A DNA stretch of 64,000 nt from Dictyobacter kobayashii (GTDB lineage Bacteria > Chloroflexota > Ktedonobacteria > Ktedonobacterales > Ktedonobacteraceae). Under the pieces are notes generated by a model. It had not been told where the DNA came from and did no database searches. It worked only from the letters and a program-made list of their open reading frames with translations. Where the stretch lies: the NCBI RefSeq assembly GCF_003967555.1, contig NZ_BIFS01000002.1, forward strand, positions 1,612,001 to 1,676,000. The letters are read 5' to 3'. How positions within the stretch are numbered: position 1 is the stretch's first letter; each line of letters starts with the position of its first letter. The position numbers and the translations under genes were made by a program. This document shows positions 7,521-17,488 of this stretch, one piece after another.

Positions 7521-9806
7521 TTATGACTCTTGCGCTGAATTGATTGGATTCAATGGCAGAGTAAACCAGAAGGTTGAACCTTTTCCCAGCGTACTCTCTA
7601 CCCCAACCTCCCCTGATGGCGCTGAATTATAGTCTGACAAATATAGAGTCCCAGGCCAAGTCCTTGTTTACTATCCACAGTTGTAGCGGATGCCTTTAAT
7701 TGATAGAAGCGGCGCCAGATCTGTTTCTGTGCTTCTTTGCTTAGTCCCGGCCCTTCATCCTGGACCCAGACTTTTACATACTGATTGGTATGTTCCAGGC
7801 CAATACGGATCGGGCGGCCAGCATCAGAATATTTAAGAGCATTAGTGACATAATTACTTATAACCTGACTGATACGATCGGGGTCCGCCTGCACATAGAC
7901 ACTTTCTTCAGGTGGGATCAACAATTGGAGAGAACGCCGGGGGTAGTCGCCTGTAGATCCGCGATAGTTTCCTGAATAATCTTGACCAGATCGCAACGCT
8001 GCAAGTTTAATTCTAGTTTATCGACAGCGATACGCGAAATATCAAGCAGATCGCTCACCAGGCGGGTCTGTATATCAATCTGACGTAAAGCGTGGGCCAG
8101 GTCCTCGCCATTTTTACGTTGTATTTCTGCTATCTCAGGATTATGCGCCTCGGGCAAGGCCTCAACACGCTTCATACGCCGTTGAATAAGTTGTAAAGAG
8201 CCCTTAACGATAGTAAGTGGGGTACGCAACTCATGGCTAGCAATACTCAAGAAGACATCCTTCTGCTTCTCCACTTCCTTACGGGCACTGATGTCCAGCA
8301 CAATCGCCACACCGAGCGTAGAGGAACTTTTTAGCTGCGCAATCGCCATCATAACCGGGATCTGCTTCCCCTTCTTATTGCGAATCGCGATCTCAAAAGG
8401 TTTACTGATGCCAGTAGAAAGAAACTCCTCAATAGCCTGAGCCTGGCGAGGAAGATATTCCTGGGTTGTGATGGCAGTCCATTGCAGATGTTGACGCTCA
8501 ATCTCTTCCGCCGTATAGCCTGTGATCGCCAGGTAAGCTTGATTGGCCTCATAAATATTGCCATAGATATCGGCGACCAGCACGCCAATAATATTTGATT
8601 CCACAAAGCGGCGGAACTTGAGCTCACTCTCACGCAGGGCACGATCAATGCGTTTACGCTCAGTGATATCCTGGTAGTAGACTGAAAGGCCCTCAGGTGT
8701 AGGATAGGCATGGACTTCAAACCATTTTTTCTGTGGCAGTGAAAAGGCCTCAAAGTGGTTAGCCTGCTGAGTTGTGAGAGCCTCACGGAACTTACGAGTA
8801 AAGAAAGGATCAGCGAAGGCCGGAGTGACAGCGGAGATAGGTTGACCGAGCAACTCATCTAGCTTTTTACCAAGAAGTTTTTCGGCATGAGGATTAACAT
8901 AAGTGTAGCGCCAATCGTTATCAATGGTGAAAAAGGCGTCACTGATACTTTCCAGGATAGAGGTCATCTTACTGGCCGCGGCCAACTGCTGGGCTTCCGC
9001 CTGTTTCAAGGCCGTAATATCCATCACCGCCGCAATCATACGCAGCGGGAAGCCCTGATCATCATAGAGCCAGCGGCCTCGGAGTGTCAGCCAATGAATT
9101 GAATGGTCTGGATAGAGATGGCGATACTCCACGCTATACTCAGTTTTCGCCGCCAACGCCTCCTGAATAGCATGATCACGCTGGCTTAAATCCTCTGGAA
9201 GAATAGCCCCATCAACTGCTCATAACTAACCGTATTCTGAGAAGGAAAGCCAAACAGGATTTTGCACTGATCATTGAGGGTCAGATGGTTAGTGCGGATA
9301 TCCCAATCCCATAAACCGATGTTAGCGGCGCCTACCGCCAGGCGCATCTGCTCCTCACTCATATGTTGATAATGCTTTTGCTCAGTAATATCTTTACCAT
9401 AAGAAATAATCTGATCCAGCTTATTCCCTTGAGCATCCCGCACCGGCACAAAATGGAGCCGAATCAATCGATACATCCCATCGTACCTGCGCATCCGGGC
9501 TTCAATTTCCGTGGCCTGATGGGACTGGATCGCTTGCTCAAATGCAGATTGCGCGCCCGCACGGTCCGCTGGATGGACGCAATCCAACCAACCCTGATAC
9601 TGTGCTGAAAACTTATCGCCGACAAACGTCTTCCAGTTAGAGCAATCTGTCGCGTGAAAATCGCCAGCTGGAGTTAATAGCCAGTAAATATCAGCGCTAT
9701 CGTGAGCCAGGGCTAGAAAGAGATCGGTATTATTATTGGGTGTATACACTGATTGTTCCGATGGCGTGAGATCCTGGGTTTTTGACGAACGATGGTCAGA
9801 TTCCAT
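7521..9806 (-). pseudogene. PAS-domain sensor histidine kinase, broken by three frameshifts
   Basis: Read through in three frames, this is one hybrid-free sensor kinase of about 760 residues: several PAS/PAC domains (for example YWLLTPAGDFHATD, then SDAFFTIDNDWRYTYVNPHAEKLLG, then ANQAYLAITGYTAEE), a HisKA domain with the phospho-acceptor in SIASHELRTPLTIV, and an HATPase domain with NYVTNALKYS, DEGPGLS and QGLGLGLYICQ. Breaks lie near 9200-9206, 7939-7943 and 7601-7604; each is repaired by adding one base, and the last two lie in C/G runs. The final segment ESTLGKGSTFWFTLP ends at 7521. No membrane segment, so probably a cytoplasmic sensor. The start at 9806 has GGAGG upstream. No response regulator is adjacent. 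True decay and sequencing error are both possible. Confidence 0.85.
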
Positions 9807-9962
9807 TGGCTGAACCTCCACACAAAAAATGCTCCTCTGTGTATATACTATTATATACCTCGTCATAGACTCTACAGAGGAAAACAGCGAGCAGGCCATA
9901 TCAGTCCAAACAGACTTCTACCACTAACGGCATTTTAAAAACAAGCACAAACGTGTCTAATG

Positions 9963-10008
9963 TATATGGAGTGGAGAGGCAGTTGAGACTGTCTCTCCAC
10001 TCCATATA
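9963..10008. terminator. Long hairpin between kinase and DUF2298 genes
   Basis: A 20-bp stem with one mismatch (TATATGGAGTGGAGAGGCAG against its complement) and a 6-nt loop, 41 bp past the stop of the minus-strand gene ending at 10049. No U tract follows. Confidence 0.55.
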
Positions 10009-10048
10009 TGAGAAATGGGCAAGCGAAGGTCACAGCCCATAGCGCTAG

Positions 10049-12472
10049 CTAGGATTTGACTTTATAGATTGTTACATCGTTGGTCTGATAAACAATCTGC
10101 ATAAACGAGGCAAAGCGTGTCAGATTCGCTTTGGGGTAGGTACTACGCTCCAATGCTCCAACATAGATGTACTGAACATGATAGCGAGCCATCGTGCTCA
10201 GCACATTTTGCTGATTAGGATCAGAATAGATCTGGCTTACCTCATCCTTGCGACTATTAAAGTCGGCTGCATTAGCATCACTACGATTAAACCATTGTAC
10301 CCGCCACTGATATTCGTGTCCAACCCAGCCCATAATAGTGGGAAGTCCAGTTAAAGCTGAGACACGAGCATAGCCAGTATAATCATCGCCCACGGCCTCC
10401 ACGATAACCGGCGTGCCTGAGATATGCGAGTTTAGCCAGCGAATCGCATCATAGTCGCCGGAGAAGGCGGGATCGTTTTGCAGATAGTTCAAGCCATCCA
10501 GACTATTAGTACGGAACATACCAGTCTGGCGCGTGGTGGGATCGAAGCGCACAAAGCGATAGTAGGGAGCGACAATGGGATAGATGGAACCCGCCAGCAC
10601 CAGTACCAGCAAGACCGCGCTCCAGACGATCTTACCGCCTGTCAAAACGTAGCGCACTGAACTTTTGATGCGCTCGTTAATATGGAAATTCTCCTGTAGA
10701 TAGTAGAAGCCAGCCCCACAGGCGATGGAGAGTAAGATCCAGGCCTGGAAGTAGAATTTGAAGACACTATTCATACGTGGATTGCTATCCACAAAGACAT
10801 CGCGCAAGAAAACGACTTCACAACCCGCGATCAAGGCGAAGGCCACAGCACCCAGTAAAAGCGCAAAGGCATGCGCGCGATCATCTATCTTTTGTAGGAT
10901 TATGACACAGGCCGTAATGGTAATACCCAACGTAATGAATAGCGTCACATTGGGAGGACTAATAAACTGGCAGGCCAGGCCAATGGCGATAAACCCCAGG
11001 CCCGTCATCGTACCAATAAAGGTCCAGGAAAGATAGCTACCTGCCTGGCCCTCTTCATCACCTGCCGCGTTTGTTTCTGCTTCCGAAGCGGGAGGCGTGA
11101 ATTTAAAATTACGAGTGACGATATCACTAAAGAGCAAAGAGAGGAAGACAAAGGCAAACAGCGCATAGATCAGCAATTCATCACGCAGAGATGAGCGTTC
11201 TTGTAAAGAGGCAATACCGATGCCCTGGGATGGGGAAATGAAGCTGAGGTGAAAGGGCAAGAATAGTAGAATGGCCAGAGCCGCCAATGCTAACGAGGCC
11301 ACAATAATATCGAGGGCCAGCTTCCAACTCCAACGCCGTCCATGTTGGAGCCATTGCTGAATGCCAATACACACAATAGCCAGGCCCATATATGTTGGCA
11401 GATCCCAACCATTCATCACGAAGAGCCCGCCCAGGGATAGGGCACTGACCCCCAGGGTTAACGGTAGACGCCAGCCCCGGCCATAGATGAAGATGCCCTC
11501 GCCCTTCTGTTCCAGCAGCAGATTTAAGGCCAGGCCAATCGCCATAATGGTAAAGGCCAGTGAAAGCACATGGGCATGAAAATCGGAGAGCAAGAAGCTA
11601 AAGGCAGGAAACTCATTAATCGTACGTGGAATGATACGTGAGGGATTAAACCAGTCATAGCCATTTGGGCCGGTGCGATCGTGAAGCCACTGAAAGGCCG
11701 AGGCAAGATTGCCCATCATCAAAGCCATGAAAACCGTGATCAAGCCAAAGGGGATACCAACGCGTAAAGCATTCGAGGTGGCATAAATGGGCTTCTCTGG
11801 CTGCTCAAGCGAAGGCTCACTCTCCATATGTTTTTGCCGCCGCAGTTGATGCGACCAGGAGATTAGATTGCTCGTCACGCCAAACAGGCTAACGGCGGTC
11901 AGACCATACAACATGCTGATGCCTGTGTTAAAGGCCACCGAGGGAATCTGGCCCAGTAGTTTAGCAAGCATGGCAATATTGTAGTGAGCATAGTAATAGT
12001 AGTTGATCGAATAACCGGCATACCACATATCGGAGGGTGGAAAATGCTGACTGCGCATAATTGAAGCCAGAAAACCTTCATCCATAAACATCTCATAAGA
12101 GTGGATATCAGGCCCATAGGAACGCAGCCAGCCTAACACTGCAACCATAACCAGGAAAACCACCTCGGTTGCAATAATATATGTGAGATTGGAGCGCATC
12201 ATACGTAAGATGGTCTGGCGTGTACGCAGGAAGCCAATAATATTCAATGCCAGTAGTAATAAAACCACCGCTAGAATAAAGATTCTATCGAAAGGTAGAA
12301 CCTGTATCACCATCAAGGGCCACCAGACGCAAAAGGAGGTCACGAAGACCGCCAGGGCTTTGCTCCAGGCCCAACCCCGATCGGGGATATTGCGAAAAAC
12401 CGTTACCGTGAGTGGTAGAAAGATAATGCCAAGAACTTCTACCAGTGCCCACATCTGAAATAACTCAAACAT
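10049..12472 (-). CDS. DUF2298 (Chlor_Arch_YYY) multi-pass membrane protein
   Basis: An 807-residue membrane protein with about 14 hydrophobic segments. The motif YYYAHYNIAMLAKLLG with the run of Tyr residues, IHSYEMFMDEGFLASIMR and the NEFPAFSFLLSDFHAHVLSL segment identify the DUF2298/YYY family found mostly in Chloroflexota and archaea. Its overall shape (acidic residues in the first outside loop, large C-terminal soluble part) resembles GT-C glycosyltransferases, and a lipid-linked sugar transfer role is inference. The C-terminal part (residues about 690-807) is soluble and extracytoplasmic (ISGTPVIVEAVGDDYT). Single-gene unit. Confidence 0.88.
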   Translation of the reverse strand: MFELFQMWALVEVLGIIFLPLTVTVFRNIPDRGWAWSKALAVFVTSFCVWWPLMVIQVLPFDRIFILAVVLLLLALNIIGFLRTRQTILRMMRSNLTYIIATEVVFLVMVAVLGWLRSYGPDIHSYEMFMDEGFLASIMRSQHFPPSDMWYAGYSINYYYYAHYNIAMLAKLLGQIPSVAFNTGISMLYGLTAVSLFGVTSNLISWSHQLRRQKHMESEPSLEQPEKPIYATSNALRVGIPFGLITVFMALMMGNLASAFQWLHDRTGPNGYDWFNPSRIIPRTINEFPAFSFLLSDFHAHVLSLAFTIMAIGLALNLLLEQKGEGIFIYGRGWRLPLTLGVSALSLGGLFVMNGWDLPTYMGLAIVCIGIQQWLQHGRRWSWKLALDIIVASLALAALAILLFLPFHLSFISPSQGIGIASLQERSSLRDELLIYALFAFVFLSLLFSDIVTRNFKFTPPASEAETNAAGDEEGQAGSYLSWTFIGTMTGLGFIAIGLACQFISPPNVTLFITLGITITACVIILQKIDDRAHAFALLLGAVAFALIAGCEVVFLRDVFVDSNPRMNSVFKFYFQAWILLSIACGAGFYYLQENFHINERIKSSVRYVLTGGKIVWSAVLLVLVLAGSIYPIVAPYYRFVRFDPTTRQTGMFRTNSLDGLNYLQNDPAFSGDYDAIRWLNSHISGTPVIVEAVGDDYTGYARVSALTGLPTIMGWVGHEYQWRVQWFNRSDANAADFNSRKDEVSQIYSDPNQQNVLSTMARYHVQYIYVGALERSTYPKANLTRFASFMQIVYQTNDVTIYKVKS

Positions 12473-12636
12473 ATATACTCATCTCTACAAAAGAATGTGC
12501 GTCCTGATTACGGACTTAGCTGTTCTATGATCTGTAAACCGGTTTATGATTTGCTTTGGGATGTTCTCTGCTTTATATAAACTTTATCATATTCTGTTGT
12601 TCTTTGGATGAGGCAATGTTTGAAGTAGGGCTTTTG

Positions 12637-12690
12637 GCTATCTTATATTTCTAAAAAATGAATTTTCATTTTTTAGAAATATAAGATAGC
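12637..12690. repeat. Perfect 26-bp AT-rich inverted repeat
   Basis: Two 26-bp arms beginning GCTATCTTATATTTC are exactly complementary with a 2-nt centre. It lies 21 bp past the stop of the minus-strand VOC gene (12711). A T7 run follows on the plus strand only, where no gene ends, so simple intrinsic termination for the VOC gene is not supported. Confidence 0.7.
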
Positions 12691-12710
12691 TCTTTTTTTA
12701 TTATTAACGC

Positions 12711-13118
12711 CTATTGTTGGTGTTTAGGATATTCGGCCAGTACCAGTGTATTGCCATATAAATCTTTGGTAGTGGCTTGAATGCCCCAGCCACTATTGGT
12801 CGGTGGTTGGGTGAACTCCAGGCCACGACCCAATAGTTCCTCATAGGTTTGCTGACAATTATCTACGGCAAAGACTAGCGTTGGATTCTGGCCTACCTGG
12901 GCCTCTTTGCGAGCGCGTTCTTCGCCTTCGAACCAATCAATTCCTTGCAAAACAATTTGTAGAGACTGATCGCCGCGAGGTGCAATCGTGATCCAGCGCC
13001 CATGCTCTCCGTAGGGAATATCCATGCGTTTTTCCAGGCCCAGTTTCTCCGTATAGAAGCGGAGCGCCTCATACTGGTCATGTACGATCAGGGTAATGAC
13101 ACTGACATGTTCAATCAT
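12711..13118 (-). CDS. VOC-family (glyoxalase/bleomycin resistance-like) protein
   Basis: A 135-residue protein with the paired beta-alpha-beta-beta-beta modules of the vicinal oxygen chelate fold: HVSVITLIVHDQYEALRFYTEKLGLE at the start and a second module from about residue 75 (TLVFAVDNCQQTYEELLGRG...). The candidate metal ligands are His4, Gln or Glu in the first module and Glu in the terminal LVLAEYP strand. Family members include metal-dependent lyases, dioxygenases and antibiotic-binding proteins; the substrate is unknown. GGAGAAGAGAAAC lies upstream of the ATG. Confidence 0.85.
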   Translation of the reverse strand: MIEHVSVITLIVHDQYEALRFYTEKLGLEKRMDIPYGEHGRWITIAPRGDQSLQIVLQGIDWFEGEERARKEAQVGQNPTLVFAVDNCQQTYEELLGRGLEFTQPPTNSGWGIQATTKDLYGNTLVLAEYPKHQQ

Positions 13119-13600
13119 GTTTCTCTTCTCCTAAAATAGTTGTTGTAATAACTTACCCACGTCACGCTATATGTAAGGCAGTGTGAGCATGTTATTGAGA
13201 TAACATGCTATCCGCTTTCTATATTCTCGCCTTATAACAAAAAAACGGAAATATAATTTCAAGCATTTCAAGCTAATGGTACACATATTGTGGAGTGGGG
13301 TGGTGGGCGGCCGCAGCCGCCCACCACCCCACACACCCAACCCGGCGCCAAAGAGAAACCTAAAAAAGCCCTGATTGGTAACATTTTTATTTGGTATATA
13401 ACGAGCAATGTTGATATACTATAGTAGGTGCTGAGTTTGATAATAACTAAAGCCTGAATGGATGGCCTGGTTATTTTTTATCAAACGAGCATAAGAACAG
13501 TCTTTTTAGTAGGTAGGTGAAGACGTTGTTGCCTGCATTTACCAGTACACTGTTGTTGAGAAGGGCGTAGAAAGATACGCTCTTTAGAAAGAGGGTTATA
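13119..13600. other. Intergenic region upstream of glycerol kinase
   Basis: A 482-bp spacer between the divergent VOC gene and glpK. It contains a 10-bp stem hairpin (AGCATGTTAT-TGAG-ATAACATGCT, about 13187-13210), the GC-rich repeat at 13289-13373, and about 220 bp of AT-rich sequence that should carry the glpK promoter. No further ORF. Confidence 0.5.
13289..13373 (-). repeat. GC-palindrome repeat, copy C (single-ended)
   Basis: On the minus strand this reads CAGGGCT-N8-TTTCTC-TTTGGCGCC-GGGTTGGG followed by a perfect palindrome (GTGGGGTGGTGGGCGGC around a CGCA/TGCG centre). It matches the ends and core order of the MITE-like elements at 6.7-7.1 kb, but no second CAGGGCT end is visible, so it looks truncated or solo. 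Confidence 0.7.
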
Positions 13601-15103
13601 ATGGCCAGATACATTTTAGCATTGGACCAGGGCACAACCAGTTCACGCGCAATTCTTTTTGATCATGGTGGATCAATTGTCAGTGTGGCGCAGCAAGAAT
13701 TTCCCCAGATCTACCCGGCTCCTGGATTGGTAGAACACGATCCCGAAGCGATCTGGTCCAGCCAGTTGGCCGTGGCACAAGAAGTCATGCAAAAAGCCAA
13801 CGCCTCGGCTGCTGATATCGCAGCTTTAGGTATCACTAATCAGCGCGAAACCGCTCTGGTGTGGGAGAAAGCCACTGGAAAGCCAGTATTTAATGCTATT
13901 GTATGGCAGAGCCGCTTAACCGCTCAGATCTGTGACGAACTTACGGCTAAAGGCTTCGACAAAGAGATCCGCGAACGGACAGGCCTGGTAACCGATGCTT
14001 ATTTCTCAGGCACTAAAGTTAAATGGATTCTCGACAATGTCGCAGGAGCCCGCGAGAAGGCCGAGCGCGGCGAACTGCTATTTGGTACAGTCGATACCTT
14101 CTTACTGTGGCGTCTCTCCAAGGGTCGCATCCATGTGACCGACTATACCAACGCATCGCGCACACTGCTCTTTAATATTCACACTGGCGAATGGGATGAT
14201 GTGCTGCTCAATGAGTTAGGCGTGCCACGCTCCATGTTACCAACCGTCATGCCATCCAGCGCTGTCTATGGGGAGACCGATCCCGAGTTCTTTGGTGGTC
14301 CGATCAAAATGGCCGGCATTGCTGGAGATCAGCAGGCCGCGACCTTTGGTCAGGCCTGTTACGAAGTTGGTATGGCCAAGAACACCTATGGCACTGGTAG
14401 CTTTATGCTAATGAATACCGGTTCCAAAGCTGTGCCTTCGAAAAATGGTCTGCTAACCACCATCGCCTGGGGACTGGGAGATCCAGCGCATGCAGAAATC
14501 ACCTATGCTCTGGAAGGTAGCATCTTTATCACCGGGGCGGCTGTACAATGGCTACGCGACGGTTTAAGAGCCATACAAAGCAGTGTTGAAGTTGAAGCTC
14601 TGGCTGCAACCGAAAAAGATAATGGCGGAGTCTATCTCGTACCAGCTTTTGTTGGTCTGGGCGCACCTCATTGGGACCCGTATGCCCGTGGCACAATTGT
14701 TGGCCTGACACGTGGTTCATCGATTGGTCATATCGCACGCGCAACCCTGGAATCCATGTGCTATCAGACACGCGATGTACTGGAAGCTATGGTCGCCGAC
14801 AGCGGCACCCATCTTAAAGCCCTGCGTGTAGACGGTGGCGCAGTCGCCAACAATCTGCTCATGCAGTTCCAGGCAGATATCCTGGGCGTACCGGTCCAGA
14901 GACCACAGGTGGCTGAAACCACTGCGCTCGGCGCCGCCTATCTAGCAGGTCTGGCCGTTGGCTTCTGGGCCAGCATGCAGGAAGTAGCTGAATACTGGGC
15001 TATTGATCGCACCTTTGAGCCCCAGATGAGCGAAGATCAGCGCGACCACAACTATACGAATTGGAAACGCGCGGTTGAGCGCTCCCTGCGCTGGGAAAAA
15101 TAA
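13601..15103 (+). CDS. glpK: Glycerol kinase
   Basis: A 500-residue FGGY-family kinase that phosphorylates glycerol with ATP to give glycerol 3-phosphate. The N-terminal phosphate loop ALDQGTTSSRAILF (residues 6-19), ITNQRET, VWQSRLTAQIC, GIAGDQQAATFGQAC, YGTGSFMLMNTG and RVDGGAVANNLLMQFQADILGVPV are all in their expected order, and the length equals that of typical GlpK (about 500). Ribosome site AGAGGGTT lies ahead of the ATG. It stands alone, with no glpF or glpD beside it. A long hairpin begins right after the stop. Confidence 0.97.
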   Translation: MARYILALDQGTTSSRAILFDHGGSIVSVAQQEFPQIYPAPGLVEHDPEAIWSSQLAVAQEVMQKANASAADIAALGITNQRETALVWEKATGKPVFNAIVWQSRLTAQICDELTAKGFDKEIRERTGLVTDAYFSGTKVKWILDNVAGAREKAERGELLFGTVDTFLLWRLSKGRIHVTDYTNASRTLLFNIHTGEWDDVLLNELGVPRSMLPTVMPSSAVYGETDPEFFGGPIKMAGIAGDQQAATFGQACYEVGMAKNTYGTGSFMLMNTGSKAVPSKNGLLTTIAWGLGDPAHAEITYALEGSIFITGAAVQWLRDGLRAIQSSVEVEALAATEKDNGGVYLVPAFVGLGAPHWDPYARGTIVGLTRGSSIGHIARATLESMCYQTRDVLEAMVADSGTHLKALRVDGGAVANNLLMQFQADILGVPVQRPQVAETTALGAAYLAGLAVGFWASMQEVAEYWAIDRTFEPQMSEDQRDHNYTNWKRAVERSLRWEK

Positions 15104-15104
15104 G

Positions 15105-15161
15105 TAACCAAAAACAGGAGCTGGTGATTGCAATTCAATCACCAGCTCCTGTTTTTGGTTA
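15105..15161. terminator. Long perfect hairpin after glpK
   Basis: Two exactly complementary 26-bp arms (starting TAACCAAAAACAGGAG) with a 5-nt centre begin 2 bp past the glpK stop and end 8 bp before the stop of the convergent GH5 gene. The position fits a bidirectional terminator. Confidence 0.75.
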
Positions 15162-15168
15162 TGCTATG

Positions 15169-16269
15169 CTATTGATTTTCAGCTTGAAGATGATCTTTAA
15201 AGCCTACTCCAAAGGCAGTTGGGGTTCCATTGTAATCGCTAATCAAGGATGGGAATGAGCTACAATCGTAAGTATCCCAGGCCCAACCCAGGTAGCCGAC
15301 ACCATTTTGATCAGCCCAGTTCATAGCAGTATCGACAAAACCATGCTGACAATCATTTTCACCAAGTTCACCGAAGACCACCGGAACCTTAGCGGCTACC
15401 GGGCCAATAATCTGATCGTAGCAGGTGGGATCTTTACAGCCAGAGAAGTTATAGATGTGGGCTGAAGCCATCAGATTATGCTGTGGATCAGCAGGCATAG
15501 CATCCAGCCAGCCACCGACCCAGTTGGCATAGCCAATGCCTGATAGCATAATGACATTTTGCGCACCCGTAGAGCGGACCGCATCGACCAGGCTCTGCAT
15601 ACCAGCTACCACAAAATCGACATCGCTACATGGAGCGGTTGAAGGAGCGGTACTCCCATGTGTCCAACAGTCCCAATTACTCACATAAGGCTCATTAAAA
15701 AGATCGAAGATGACAGATCTGTCGTACTTAAAGATACTGGCAACCGACTTCCAGAAAGCCACAGAATGATCCGCGTCGGTCATCGCTTTCTGTCCAATCG
15801 CGATCGTGGTGCCTGGAGCCGTCCAATGCAGATCCAGAATAGGGATGATGCCGCGCGAATTGAGCAAGAGCACGTACTTAACAATAGCTATCTGGTAATT
15901 GATACCACCATAAGCAGGCTGTACACCATTAATACCCAGCCAACAATCTTCATTCAGCGGAACGCGGACCGCATTAACATGCCAGCTGGCGATGGCATCA
16001 ACCGAAGCAGCATCGGACGGCCCATCGAAGATCCCAGCATTATTGATGCACTTATACTCGGTTCCCGAACGGTTAACACCCAGCAGCCGCAAGGATTGTC
16101 CCTGAGCATTGACGAGTTGATTGCCCTGTACATGCAAATTAAAAATATCGCGTACAGTACTGGTGGGGGTAATTGACTTTGCCTGAGCAACATTACTTAA
16201 CCCTGGCAGTGCACTGAACAGCAGTGTGCACAATAAGAGAAAGGTCCCGCGAAAAAGAGTTTTTCTCAT
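15169..16269 (-). CDS. Secreted glycoside hydrolase family 5 (cellulase-like)
   Basis: A 366-residue protein with a signal peptide (MRKTLFRGTFLLLCTLLFSALPGLSNVAQA). The GH5 fold is recognised by RLLGVNRSGTEYKC, VNAVRVPLNEDCWLG, FDLFNEPYVSNW (acid/base Glu), the HIYNF segment and VVFGELGEND (nucleophile Glu). It probably cleaves beta-1,4-linked glucans or mannans outside the cell. The substrate cannot be fixed from sequence. No carbohydrate-binding module is attached. Convergent with glpK. Confidence 0.88.
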   Translation of the reverse strand: MRKTLFRGTFLLLCTLLFSALPGLSNVAQAKSITPTSTVRDIFNLHVQGNQLVNAQGQSLRLLGVNRSGTEYKCINNAGIFDGPSDAASVDAIASWHVNAVRVPLNEDCWLGINGVQPAYGGINYQIAIVKYVLLLNSRGIIPILDLHWTAPGTTIAIGQKAMTDADHSVAFWKSVASIFKYDRSVIFDLFNEPYVSNWDCWTHGSTAPSTAPCSDVDFVVAGMQSLVDAVRSTGAQNVIMLSGIGYANWVGGWLDAMPADPQHNLMASAHIYNFSGCKDPTCYDQIIGPVAAKVPVVFGELGENDCQHGFVDTAMNWADQNGVGYLGWAWDTYDCSSFPSLISDYNGTPTAFGVGFKDHLQAENQ

Positions 16270-16761
16270 CGTTCAATTCATCCTCAATGACGATACTTAA
16301 TCCATTACAAATAGGGTTGCGAGCAGCAGTGCTGCGGATAGTGAATATCCGGTAAACACCAGTATTTTTATGAAAAATAATTAGTGAATATCCGGTTATT
16401 ATGGCTACTGCTTTAAAGATTAAAGTCAAATATTTCAATTGTCAAGGTTTTTTTGTTTGTATATGATTTTTATAGCATATAAGGGGCAAATTTTTATCGT
16501 GAGAGGGTAGTTGTAGATAGGTACAGCGGAAATATGCTTAGATCTGTTTTTATAGCGAAATAATCCGGTTAAAATAACAAATATTTTCGTAATGCAACCG
16601 ACGTTTGGATGGGGGAGCAGAGGGATGGATAGCCATAATATGGGGGACACAAAAACATAAATAGAGGGCCATCCTCATTAAGAGGGCCCTCCATTTATGT
16701 AAACCCATTAAGGGTGACTAGACATTAATCTTATGTCCGTTGAGCTGTCTGCGTATAGAAG
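16270..16761. other. Intergenic region between GH5 and GlsB-like genes
   Basis: A 492-bp AT-rich spacer. It carries the upstream region of the GH5 gene on the minus strand and the terminator-like hairpin at 16655-16700. GGTTAAAATAAC and TCCGGTTATTATGG segments are AT-rich but no clear promoter pair is seen. No ORF supported. Confidence 0.45.
16655..16700 (-). terminator. Hairpin downstream of the GlsB-like gene
   Basis: ACATAAATAGAGGGCC and its near-complement flank a 13-nt loop. It lies about 60 bp beyond the stop of the minus-strand gene at 16762. Confidence 0.6.
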
Positions 16762-17061
16762 TTATACGCGGCGGCGTGTGCTACCAGTAACAGCGCGCAG
16801 GATAGCGATGAAGACACAAGCGCCGATGAAAGCGATGATGGTTGTGCCAATGAAACCGTATGAACCCAGACCAACCAGGCTAGCCAGGAAACCACCAACC
16901 AGAGCGCCTACGAGACCAACGATGATGTCGCCAACGATACCGTAGCCACCGCCACGCATGACCAGACCAGCCAGTGCACCAGCGATTAGACCGACCAGCA
17001 GCCACCAGACGAGTCCACCAAGGTCAATAGCAGCAATTGCAAGTGTTGTAGCAGCAAACAT
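16762..17061 (-). CDS. GlsB/YeaQ/YmgE-family small membrane protein
   Basis: A 99-residue protein with three hydrophobic segments and the glycine-rich pattern of the transglycosylase-associated (GlsB/YeaQ/YmgE) stress family: LVWWLLVGLIAGALAGLVMRGGGYGIVGDIIVGLVGALVGGF. The positively charged end SRRRV faces the cytoplasm. Family members are induced by envelope stress; the biochemical role is unknown. GAAGGAGATAC precedes the start. Confidence 0.9.
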   Translation of the reverse strand: MFAATTLAIAAIDLGGLVWWLLVGLIAGALAGLVMRGGGYGIVGDIIVGLVGALVGGFLASLVGLGSYGFIGTTIIAFIGACVFIAILRAVTGSTRRRV

Positions 17062-17289
17062 GTTTCGTATCTCCTTCTTTAATTCCGGAAACTAATTTAG
17101 CGTTATTTAAAGATTATTCAGGTTTGGAGAACTTTATTTCGTTTCTCCGTTCTGAGTATTATACGGTTACAGAAATGGAAAGGGATACACATTTTTGGCG
17201 TATAAGGGGATATTAATCATTTCCTAAATTTGCTTTAAGTTTTCTAATCTAGTTGGGGTGTTTGCTGATAATACCTTAAGTGATTTTTT

Positions 17290-17375
17290 GTGTGCGGGCG
17301 CTGACGCGCCCACATCTTTGTATCGTGTTGTGCAGAAATTGTGCAATGCACAATTTCTGCACAACACGATACAAA
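17290..17375. repeat. GC mini-hairpin plus perfect 28-bp-arm hairpin
   Basis: A short hairpin GGGCGC-TGAC-GCGCCC (within 17296-17311) is followed directly by a long inverted repeat (17317-17375) with 28-bp exact arms beginning TTTGTATCGTGTTGTGCAG and a 3-nt AAT loop. It lies between the GlsB-like and transketolase genes, beyond the latter's own terminator. The GC mini-hairpin plus long hairpin layout recurs near 20.5 and 33.0 kb. Confidence 0.7.
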
Positions 17376-17425
17376 AGGAAATAAGTGTGATAAAAAGGAT
17401 CGTAGGTGCGTAAAAAGAGGATGAT

Positions 17426-17467
17426 AAAAAGGGCTGTCGAGGTGACCCGGCCTCGGCAGCCCTTTAT
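17426..17467 (-). terminator. Intrinsic terminator of the transketolase gene
   Basis: On the minus strand AAAGGGCTGCCGAGG and CCTCGACAGCCCTTT pair (one mismatch) with an 8-nt loop, followed by a T5 run. It lies 22 bp past the transketolase stop: a textbook intrinsic terminator. Confidence 0.85.
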
Positions 17468-17488
17468 GTTAGGGGAAGGGTGTTTGTG

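Noticed and set aside
12637..12690. Simple intrinsic terminator for the VOC gene
   Set aside because: The T run lies on the opposite strand from the gene that ends here, so the standard model does not fit.
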